Positions 1 through 5,882 of a stretch of DNA of 7,037 bases are shown here, piece after piece. Source of the stretch: an uncultured Acidimicrobiaceae bacterium (GTDB taxonomy: Bacteria > Actinomycetota > Acidimicrobiia > Acidimicrobiales > RAAP-2); assembly GCA_937894805.1 (NCBI GenBank), contig CALAYR010000025.1, forward strand, positions 1-7,037. The letters run 5' to 3'. The translations under genes and the position numbers were made by a program. The notes below the pieces were generated by a model. That model searched no databases. It was not told the DNA's origin and was given only the letters and a program-made list of their open reading frames with translations. Position 1 is the stretch's first letter. Each line of letters begins with the position of its first letter.

Positions 1-624
1 AACGTCTCGCTCTACAACGAGAGCGGCGGCAAGGACATTGACCCCACACCGGTTATTGGTGTGCTCGGACTAGTCGAGACGCTCACGACACCACCACCCG
101 GCTGGACTTGGAGCGAAGGTGAGACCGTGATTGTGGTCGGCAATGCGCCCGCTGAGCCTTCGCTGGCCGGCAGTCGCTGGGCCACGGCCCAAGGTCGACG
201 CGGGGGAGCGCTACCCGCTTTTGACGCTGCGCTCCTCGGTGCCACCTCGGCTTTTATCGCCCAGGAAGTCAGTTCAATCTGCGCCGGCAATGCGAGCGAT
301 CTCACGGCGGTGCACGACATCGCCGGTGGCGGACTGGTCGGCGCCATCGCCGAGATCGCCAGTGTGTCCGGCGTCGGTCTGGACTCCGCCGTCATTACTC
401 GCTCCGTGGACTTGTTAGTCGAGACGCCCGGTCGGTTCATTATCGCTACGTCGAATCCCGAGGCCTTCGTGGCCCGGGCCGCCGCGGCCGGTGTGACGAC
501 GACCGTGCTCGGCGAAGCGCGGGGCACCGTGGTGAAGTTGGGTGACGCCTTCTCGACGCACGTGGCGACAATCGCCGAACGTCGTGGTGGTGCGCTCGAT
601 CGCTCGATGCGCGCCGCGGGCTAG
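1..624 (+). CDS. purL: Phosphoribosylformylglycinamidine synthase subunit PurL, C-terminal part (5' end outside window)
   Basis: PurL is the synthetase subunit of FGAM synthase, converting FGAR to FGAM with ATP and glutamine-derived ammonia (step 4 of IMP synthesis). The reading frame is open from base 1 and gives 207 residues before TAG. It opens with NVSLYNE...PTPVIGVLG, a PurL hallmark in the second AIRS-type ATP-binding half. GSRW lies in the middle. HDIAGGGL, at about residues 102-109 of the fragment, matches the HD-[VIL]-S-[DE]-GGL signature of the last AIRS C domain, but the acidic residue is replaced by Gly. ETPGRF follows, equivalent to the E-x-x-x-R-x segment near the end. A 207-residue piece fits the last quarter to third of a small (roughly 720-760 aa) PurL. 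The stop overlaps the stop of the convergent PHP gene. An internal GTG at 61 is not the real start, because the conserved motif lies upstream of it. Confidence 0.95.
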   Translation, partial: NVSLYNESGGKDIDPTPVIGVLGLVETLTTPPPGWTWSEGETVIVVGNAPAEPSLAGSRWATAQGRRGGALPAFDAALLGATSAFIAQEVSSICAGNASDLTAVHDIAGGGLVGAIAEIASVSGVGLDSAVITRSVDLLVETPGRFIIATSNPEAFVARAAAAGVTTTVLGEARGTVVKLGDAFSTHVATIAERRGGALDRSMRAAG

Positions 625-1586
625 AAGGTTCGCGCTGCTCGCAGGGCGGTAACTACTTCTTCGGGGACGTGGAGATCGCCCTCGAGTCCGTGACCGATGC
701 GCACGTTCTCCTTGAAGGAGCCGTGATAGTCAGAGCCGCCGGTGGGGATCATGCCGGCGTCTTTCGTTAACTTGGCCAACAGGGCGCGGCGTTCTTGGTT
801 CCACGAACCGTAGTAACACTCGATGCCCTGGACACCACGGGATTTCAGCGACGCCATGATGGTCGGCATCTGCTGTTCGATCTCGCTGTTCGTTGCGGCC
901 GAACCGAAGTAGTTCAACGTCGGGTGAGCAATCGAAAAGACGACACCCGAACCCCGGGCCGCTTCGACAAAGTCCTCGATGCGCAGATCGGTTTTGGGGA
1001 GATAGGCCTTACCCGTCGAGCCGATCCACTCGTTGAAGAGCTTCTGCCAGTTCGAGGCGTTGTTCTCGCCCACGATCTCGGGGTGGTGTTCGAACATGGC
1101 TTGGGCGAAATGGGGACGACCGACTGAGTACTCGCTCTTAGCCCGGGCCAAAATGTCGTCGTAGGTCAGACGGGTGAAGCCGTTGGCCTGCAACAGCTCG
1201 ACCAGTTTGATGTTGCGGGTACGCCGGTCGTTACGCAGCTGAATCAGGAGCTGCTGGAACGGGTGCTCCGGATCGATGGGTACGAAGTAGGCCAGAACGT
1301 GGACCGAGACGCCCTTTTCCTTGGTGCCGTCCTCGCGGACCTTGACGGCCTCGACGTCCTTCAGGGAGACCTCCACCCCGGCAATGAGTTCGATGCCGAG
1401 GCCCTGGCAGGCGGCGGCCATCCGGGGGTAGCTCTCGGTGGTGTCGTGGTCGGTCAGGGAGAGGGTGGTGATGCCGACCCGGTGGGCGTGTTCGGCCAGA
1501 ACTTCGGGGTCATCGGAACCGTCGGAGAAGTTCGAGTGCATATGGAGATCAATCACGCTCTGGAGCGTACCCACTGGTGGTGACAC
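621..1586 (-). CDS. PHP-domain phosphoesterase, TrpH/YciV (RNase AM) type
   Basis: This 321-aa protein carries the complete metal-binding set of a PHP phosphoesterase: DLHMHSNFSDG (H15, H17, D22), LTDHDT (D46, H47), GVEVS (E72), H96, GRPHF (H159), IAHP (H222), GIECYYG (E257) and GGSDYHG (D287, H289). These should hold two or three metal ions. Family members with this order, such as E. coli YciV, act as 5'-3' exoribonuclease and as a 3',5'-nucleoside bisphosphate (pAp-like) phosphatase. The exact substrate here is inferred. A charged insertion at about residues 75-93 sits between the GVEVS strand and H96. The annotated start is GTG at 1586. GTG at 1556 would begin directly at VIDLHMHS, as many PHP proteins do, and neither start has a strong Shine-Dalgarno. 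The gene lies antisense between purL and purF and is transcribed away from purF. Conventional cytoplasmic enzyme; no signal peptide. Confidence 0.9.
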   Translation of the reverse strand: MSPPVGTLQSVIDLHMHSNFSDGSDDPEVLAEHAHRVGITTLSLTDHDTTESYPRMAAACQGLGIELIAGVEVSLKDVEAVKVREDGTKEKGVSVHVLAYFVPIDPEHPFQQLLIQLRNDRRTRNIKLVELLQANGFTRLTYDDILARAKSEYSVGRPHFAQAMFEHHPEIVGENNASNWQKLFNEWIGSTGKAYLPKTDLRIEDFVEAARGSGVVFSIAHPTLNYFGSAATNSEIEQQMPTIMASLKSRGVQGIECYYGSWNQERRALLAKLTKDAGMIPTGGSDYHGSFKENVRIGHGLEGDLHVPEEVVTALRAARTF

Positions 1587-1606
1587 CGGCGTGTCTGTGA
1601 GAGAAT
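1580..1606 (+). promoter_or_regulatory. Candidate purF operon promoter
   Basis: GTGACA at 1580-1585 matches the -35 consensus TTGACA at 5 of 6 bases. GAGAAT at 1601-1606 matches the -10 at 4 of 6 and is preceded by TGA (an extended -10 TGN). The spacer is 15 bases, shorter than ideal, so the extended -10 may carry most of the signal. Transcription would start near 1612-1614, leaving a leader of about 33 bases, too short for a riboswitch. On the opposite strand, TTGAGG (1632-1627) and CATTCT (1607-1602) form a weaker possible promoter for the PHP gene with a long 19-base spacer. Confidence 0.35.
1582..1595. promoter_or_regulatory. GACAC-N4-GTGTC dyad in the divergent PHP/purF region
   Basis: A perfect 5-bp inverted repeat with a 4-base spacer lies between the candidate -35 and -10 of the purF promoter and over the upstream GTG start of the PHP gene. 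That is where a repressor operator would be expected. The half-site is short and no regulator is encoded here, so an operator role is only a suggestion. Confidence 0.2.
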
Positions 1607-1637
1607 GGGGGTGGTGACTCGTCCTACCTCAACCATT

Positions 1638-1644
1638 AGGGAAG
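1638..1644 (+). promoter_or_regulatory. Ribosome binding site of purF
   Basis: AGGGAAG lies immediately upstream of the ATG at 1646. The spacing is short, but it is the only purine-rich Shine-Dalgarno-like stretch there. It supports the ATG that places the catalytic Cys at residue 5. Confidence 0.55.
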
Positions 1645-1645
1645 C

Positions 1646-3046
1646 ATGAAAGAAGCCTGTGGCGTCGTTGGAATTGTGGCTCCCGGTCGCGCCGTTTCAC
1701 ACCTAGTTTTTGACGCCCTCATTGCGCTCCAACACCGCGGCCAAGAGTCGGCTGGAATTGCGAGCTGGGATCACGAGGCCATCACGGTCTTCAAGGACAA
1801 CGGACTCGTCGCCTCGGTCTTTAATGAGCAGTCACTCCACTCGCTCCGCGGTGACATCGCGATAGGTCACACCCGGTACTCCACGTCCGGTTCGGCGAAC
1901 TGGACGGCGGCCCAACCGGTCTACCGCGAAGCCGGTCGCGTCGGATTCGCTCTGAGTCACAATGGGAACCTCACCAACACTGAGGCCCTCGCCGCCGAGG
2001 CCGGCATTCTGCCCGGCATGCTCGTGTCGGACTCCGACGTCGTAGCCCAACTGATGGCGCTGCGGATGGAAGCTGGTGACACCCTGCCCGAGGCCCTCGG
2101 CAATGTATTGAAGGGAGTCGAGGGCGCTTACTCCCTCGTCATTCTCGGTGACGGCATCGTGCACGGCATTCGCGACCCCCACGGTTTCCGCCCCCTCTGC
2201 CTCGGCCGCCTCGGCACCGAAGACGCCCCCGAAGGCTGGATGCTCGCTTCGGAGACCCCGGCCCTCGACGTCGTCGGTGCCTCTTTCGTTCGCGAACTCC
2301 AACCCGGTGAGCTCGTCACGATTGCTGACAACGTGGTGACCTCGACCCAGATCCTGACTCCGGCCGAGGGCAGCGAGAAGCTCTGCATCTTTGAGTTCGT
2401 CTACTTCGCTCGACCCGACGCGTATCTCATGGGTCATCAGGTCCACTCGGCCCGCCGTCGCATGGGTGAGCACTTAGCTCGACAGGGCACCGTCGAAGCC
2501 GATCTCGTGATGGGCGTTCCGGACTCGGGTATTCCGGCCGCGGAAGGGTTCGCCGCGATCTCGGGCATTCCCTTCGGCTACGGACTCGTGAAGAATCGCT
2601 ACATCGGCCGCACGTTCATCGCGCCCGATCAAATCTCTCGGAGCAAGGGTGTGCGGCGCAAGCTCAACCCGCTGCGCGAGAACATCGAGGGCCAGCGTCT
2701 CGTGGTCGTCGATGACTCCATTGTGCGCGGCACCACGACTCAGGCACTCGTGGCCATGCTGCGTGACGCCGGGGCCACCGAAGTGCACTTGCGCATCTCC
2801 TCTCCACCCTTTTCGTGGCCCTGCTACTACGGCATCGACACCCCCACGCGCACGGAGTTGCTGGCGGCCAACAGCACGATCGAAGAGATGCGGGCCTTTA
2901 TTGGCGCCGACTCCCTGGAGTTCATCACGATGGAGAATCTCCGCAGTGCCATCGGTCTCACTGACGAGTGCTGTGACGCCTGTCTGACGGGCAACTACCC
3001 CGCGGCGGTGCCGGTGACGTTGGGACGCGCCGGGAGCACGTCGTGA
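1646..3046 (+). CDS. purF: Amidophosphoribosyltransferase (glutamine PRPP amidotransferase)
   Basis: PurF makes 5-phosphoribosylamine from PRPP and glutamine, the committed first step of purine synthesis. The 466-aa protein is a class II (Ntn) amidotransferase fused to a phosphoribosyltransferase. The sequence starts MKEACGVVGI, so removing a four-residue propeptide would expose Cys5 as the nucleophile. The glutaminase part shows QHRGQESAGI (29-38), GHTRYSTSG (74-82) and SHNGNLTN (104-111). The PRPP loop is VVVDDSIVRGTTT (353-365). Cys247, Cys393, Cys443 and Cys446 (in the CxxC of ECCDACLTG) align with the four [4Fe-4S] ligands of the B. subtilis-type enzyme, so this is the iron-sulfur, propeptide-processed class rather than the E. 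coli class. Length is normal. Its stop overlaps the purM start by four bases, implying translational coupling. In the family the enzyme is feedback inhibited by AMP/GMP nucleotides. Confidence 0.98.
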   Translation: MKEACGVVGIVAPGRAVSHLVFDALIALQHRGQESAGIASWDHEAITVFKDNGLVASVFNEQSLHSLRGDIAIGHTRYSTSGSANWTAAQPVYREAGRVGFALSHNGNLTNTEALAAEAGILPGMLVSDSDVVAQLMALRMEAGDTLPEALGNVLKGVEGAYSLVILGDGIVHGIRDPHGFRPLCLGRLGTEDAPEGWMLASETPALDVVGASFVRELQPGELVTIADNVVTSTQILTPAEGSEKLCIFEFVYFARPDAYLMGHQVHSARRRMGEHLARQGTVEADLVMGVPDSGIPAAEGFAAISGIPFGYGLVKNRYIGRTFIAPDQISRSKGVRRKLNPLRENIEGQRLVVVDDSIVRGTTTQALVAMLRDAGATEVHLRISSPPFSWPCYYGIDTPTRTELLAANSTIEEMRAFIGADSLEFITMENLRSAIGLTDECCDACLTGNYPAAVPVTLGRAGSTS

Positions 3047-4104
3047 GTCGCCTCCTCGATCAACCCGCGGGCGGTCAGACCTACGCCGCGGCCGGTGTCG
3101 ACATTGCGGCCGGTGACGAGGCCGTTGAGCGCATCAAGTCGGTAGTCGCCTCAACGAACCGCCCCGGCGTGATGGGCTCCATCGGCGGTTTTGGTGGCGC
3201 CTTCAATCTCGGGGCGACCGGTCTTACCAACCCCGTGCTCATCTCTTCGGCCGACGGTGTCGGTACCAAGCTGCACGTGGCCCGCCTCGCCAATCGCTTT
3301 GCGACCATCGGACATGACCTCGTGGCCATGTTGGTGGACGACCTCGTCTGTGTCGGCGCCGAACCCATGTTCCTGCTCGACATCATCACGGTGGGTCGCT
3401 TAGTGCCTTCCCGGATCGAAGAGATTGTGACCTCGATCGCCGATGGCTGTCGGGTGGCCGGCTGCGCCCTCATTGGTGGCGAGACGGCCGAACACGGCGG
3501 GGTTATGCACCCCGACGACATCGACGTCGCCGGCTTTGCCGTGGGGGCGCTCGAAGCGGGCACCGAGATGGGTCCCCACCGGGTCCTCGAAGGTGACGTG
3601 CTCATCGGCCTGGCCTCGCCCGGTATTCGCTCGAACGGCTACACCCTCGCCCGCAGCGTGCTGCTCGATGACGAGTCACGACTGAACGAACCGGCGTGGC
3701 CCGGTGCCTCGGTCACCGTGGCCGACGAACTGTTGCGACCCAGCGTGATCTACGCCCCCGCCGTTCTGGCCGTGCGTCGTTCGCTCGGCGCCGACCTCCA
3801 CGCCGCCGCCCACATCACCGGTGGCGGCATCGTGGGGAACGTGCCGCGGATGTTGCCCGAACACCTCGACGCCCATATTGACCTCGAGAGCTTCGAGACA
3901 CCGGAGATCTTCTTTGAGATTCAGCGTCGCGGACATGTCAGCTCAGATGAAATGTTGCGCGTCTTTAACTGTGGTCTCGGTATGACGCTCGCCGTGGCGA
4001 ACCATCAGGCCGACGCCGCGTTGGCCGCCATTGCTACCTGCGGCATCACCGCGTCGGTCGTTGGTTCCGTACAGAGTGGCCAGCAGGGCGTGGTGATCGC
4101 ATGA
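3043..4104 (+). CDS. purM: Phosphoribosylformylglycinamidine cyclo-ligase (AIR synthetase)
   Basis: PurM closes the imidazole ring: FGAM + ATP gives AIR (step 5 of IMP synthesis). The 353-aa length is normal. Visible motifs in order are YAAAGVDI (14-21), DGVGTKL (71-77), GHDLVAMLVDDL (90-101), GGETAEHGG (145-153), IRSNGYTLAR (195-204), HITGGGIVGNVPR (257-269) and FNCGLGM (308-314), covering the AIRS N and C domains that form the ATP site in the dimer. GGETAEHGG differs from the common GGETAEMPG and resembles actinobacterial forms. The start is GTG at 3043, inside a GTGA overlap with the purF stop, with GGGAG at 3032-3036 six bases upstream as ribosome binding site. The stop overlaps the pyrE ATG (ATGA), so the gene is translationally coupled on both sides. 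Confidence 0.98.
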   Translation: MSRLLDQPAGGQTYAAAGVDIAAGDEAVERIKSVVASTNRPGVMGSIGGFGGAFNLGATGLTNPVLISSADGVGTKLHVARLANRFATIGHDLVAMLVDDLVCVGAEPMFLLDIITVGRLVPSRIEEIVTSIADGCRVAGCALIGGETAEHGGVMHPDDIDVAGFAVGALEAGTEMGPHRVLEGDVLIGLASPGIRSNGYTLARSVLLDDESRLNEPAWPGASVTVADELLRPSVIYAPAVLAVRRSLGADLHAAAHITGGGIVGNVPRMLPEHLDAHIDLESFETPEIFFEIQRRGHVSSDEMLRVFNCGLGMTLAVANHQADAALAAIATCGITASVVGSVQSGQQGVVIA

Positions 4105-4652
4105 GTACTCGGGAGCGAGTCCTGCAGCACCTCTTGACCCACTCGGTGCGCACCGGCGACTTCACGCTCAAAAGCGGTCGTAAGTCCAACTGGTTTATTG
4201 ACTCCAAGCAGACCATCTGTGCCCCCGACGCCATGGTGGACGTCGCCGAACTGGTACTGGAACGACTCGACGCTTCAGTAACGGCCATTGGTGGTTTGAC
4301 GATGGGGGCCGACGGCGTGAGCTTTATTACCGCGGGCGTGGCCGGAACGAAGGGTCGGGGCCTCTCGGCCTTTTCGGTTCGCAAGGAGACCAAGGACCAC
4401 GGCGCTGGTGGCCGGATCGCCGGTCATCTCCAGCCGGGTGATCGCGTCGTCATTACCGAAGACACCGTGACCCGCGGCACCAGTCTGCTCGAGGCGGCCC
4501 AGGTCGTCCAAGAGTTTGGCTGTGAAGTCGTGCTCCTGTTGGCCGTCGTCGATCGCGGCGGCACCGCCACCGCGATGGCCGCCGATGTCGGCCTGCGCTT
4601 TGAAGCGCTCTTCACTGCACCAGACCTGGGTTTCAACTATGAAGGCGCGTAA
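4101..4652 (+). CDS. pyrE: Orotate phosphoribosyltransferase
   Basis: OPRT joins orotate to PRPP to give OMP, the fifth step of UMP synthesis. The 183-aa protein has FTLKSGRKSNWFID (21-34, the N-terminal substrate-site segment), GGLTMGADG (64-72), the mobile catalytic loop VRKETKDHG (93-101, with R94, K95, K98 and H100) and the PRPP loop VVITEDTVTRGTS (116-128). The RKxxKxHG loop separates OPRT from other type I phosphoribosyltransferases. The PRPP loop reads TRGTS where many OPRTs have TTGGS, which does not remove the ED pair. Start ATG at 4101 lies in an ATGA overlap with the purM stop. GGTGAT is just upstream, with AGGG a little further. The 3' end overlaps the next gene by 14 bases. Neighbouring purF uses the same PRPP. 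No other pyr gene is in view. Confidence 0.92.
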   Translation: MSTRERVLQHLLTHSVRTGDFTLKSGRKSNWFIDSKQTICAPDAMVDVAELVLERLDASVTAIGGLTMGADGVSFITAGVAGTKGRGLSAFSVRKETKDHGAGGRIAGHLQPGDRVVITEDTVTRGTSLLEAAQVVQEFGCEVVLLLAVVDRGGTATAMAADVGLRFEALFTAPDLGFNYEGA

Positions 4653-5877
4653 GCGTTCACTCACGGCCCACCAGCTCATTACGCTGGCGGTTTTTCTCGG
4701 CGGCACCCTGGTGATTATGGGCCTCTCGTGGTACACGACCAAGCGCGTGCCACATCACAACTGGCTCTTCACGGGACACTACGCCTGCAGTTTCTGCGAT
4801 ATCAATTCGCGAATTGACGATGTTATGACCGTCAAGCGCGGCGGTGTCCTCTACAGCTATTACGACCACCATCAATACTTCACGTATCCCACGGCCGCCC
4901 TCTTCTTGTTTTGGCCCCTCAGTTGGGTCTCTCACTTCTGGGCCGTAACGGGTTGGAGCTTCGTCACGATTGCGAGCTACGCCGGACTGGTGATGCTCGG
5001 TTGGCGCCAGGTGCGTGGCACCCTGACGTGGCGCTCTGCGGGCGTCATTCTTTGGGCTACCGCGCTCGCCGTGACCATCTTTCCGACCATGGCCATCTGT
5101 CTCTCCCAGGGGCAGACAGCTTCCTTTCTCGCCCTCGTCGTGGCCTTGGACTATCTCGCCATTCGAGGTCGGGCCCAAGGCGTACTCACCGGTATTGCCG
5201 CGGCCATCAAGATCTACCCCATCATCTTCATTGGGGTCTGGCTAGCGCGTCGTCAGTGGCGCCAAGCCATTACGGCTCTGCTCTCCGGAGCGGCGACGAC
5301 CGCGCTGGCCTGGGTGCTCTGGCCCAAGCACTCCACGACCTTCTTCTTTCACCGGTTGACGTCGGGCCGCGAGATAAGCCACTTTCACGAAAACATTCAC
5401 TGGCGCTCGTCATCGTCGAGTCCCTACTCCTTCTTCTATCGTCCCCCGTTTGACGGTGGTTCGTGGGAGTCAACGGCTGGCCTCTTGGCCTGTTTGGCGG
5501 TCGCCGTCTTTGGCATCTGGGTCGGGGTTCGTCTCTGGCATCGCGGGTATCGCCTCACATCCTTCGTGGCCGTCTTGATTGGCAGCACGCTGAGTGCGCC
5601 CGTGGTCTGGGATCACTACTTCGCCTGGGTCGTGCTGTTACCGCTGGTGGCCTACGAAGTTGGTCGACGTCGACCTACGGCCTGGATGGCGATTGTGGCC
5701 CTCGTGATGTTGATGGTGCCGTGGGGCATCATCCGCGACGAAAACTTCTCCTACGTCGGCTTTACCCCGATGACGGTCGCCCTGTTCTTTGTGCGCAACG
5801 GACTGCTCTTCAGTTCGTTGGGGATTTTGATCTTGGCCTCTCGACTGCAGCCGAAAGACGAGCTCGTCGCTAACTAA
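4639..5877 (+). CDS. Polyprenyl-phosphate-dependent-type membrane glycosyltransferase, GT87/DUF2029-like
   Basis: The 412-aa protein is very hydrophobic, with about 11-12 likely membrane segments (roughly 11-31, 84-102, 103-121, 132-153, 158-175, 178-200, 207-228, 277-299, 304-324, 325-341, 347-363, 373-399). Features typical of GT87 are the extracytoplasmic first loop with acidic residues (D54, D60, D61) before YFTYPTAALF (80-89), the SQGQTASFLAL stretch (156-166), IKIYP (190-194) and SAPVVWDHYF (319-328). Characterised relatives such as mycobacterial PimE move mannose from polyprenyl-phosphate-mannose to envelope glycolipids; donor and acceptor here are unknown. The start is taken as ATG at 4639 because MKARKRS followed by a hydrophobic segment is a normal topology. 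The longer frame from 4516 would add a Cys- and Pro-rich stretch read out of frame over pyrE. No clear Shine-Dalgarno is seen; the 14-base overlap suggests coupling to pyrE. A CSFC motif (50-53) lies in the first loop. Confidence 0.8.
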   Translation: MKARKRSLTAHQLITLAVFLGGTLVIMGLSWYTTKRVPHHNWLFTGHYACSFCDINSRIDDVMTVKRGGVLYSYYDHHQYFTYPTAALFLFWPLSWVSHFWAVTGWSFVTIASYAGLVMLGWRQVRGTLTWRSAGVILWATALAVTIFPTMAICLSQGQTASFLALVVALDYLAIRGRAQGVLTGIAAAIKIYPIIFIGVWLARRQWRQAITALLSGAATTALAWVLWPKHSTTFFFHRLTSGREISHFHENIHWRSSSSSPYSFFYRPPFDGGSWESTAGLLACLAVAVFGIWVGVRLWHRGYRLTSFVAVLIGSTLSAPVVWDHYFAWVVLLPLVAYEVGRRRPTAWMAIVALVMLMVPWGIIRDENFSYVGFTPMTVALFFVRNGLLFSSLGILILASRLQPKDELVAN

Positions 5878-5882
5878 CGACG
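5857..5882. repeat. Overlapping inverted repeats at the convergent gene ends
   Basis: GACGAGCTCGTC at 5857-5868 is a perfect 12-bp palindrome. Overlapping it, CGTCG (5865-5869) and CGACG (5878-5882) form a 5-bp stem around an 8-base loop that contains both stop codons. There is no T-run on either strand, so this is at best a weak bidirectional pause or terminator, and it may be chance. Confidence 0.25.

Noticed and set aside
1607..1645. Purine riboswitch or other leader RNA ahead of purF
   Set aside because: The leader is only about 33 bases from the candidate start and shows no aptamer-like structure.
1832..2473. 213-aa open frame antisense to purF
   Set aside because: It lies wholly opposite a complete, motif-verified purF, has no recognisable motif, and long antisense frames are common in high-GC coding DNA.
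3081..3605. 174-aa open frame antisense to purM
   Set aside because: It is a low-complexity Ser/Pro/Thr/Arg-rich translation opposite an intact purM, typical of a GC-driven shadow frame.
4516..4638. Upstream extension of the glycosyltransferase frame into pyrE
   Set aside because: The extra 41 residues are Cys/Ser/Pro-rich and overlap conserved pyrE codons in another frame; ATG at 4639 gives a normal N-terminus.
4657..5178. 173-aa open frame antisense to the glycosyltransferase
   Set aside because: It is hydrophilic and motif-free, opposite clear membrane segments with family motifs.
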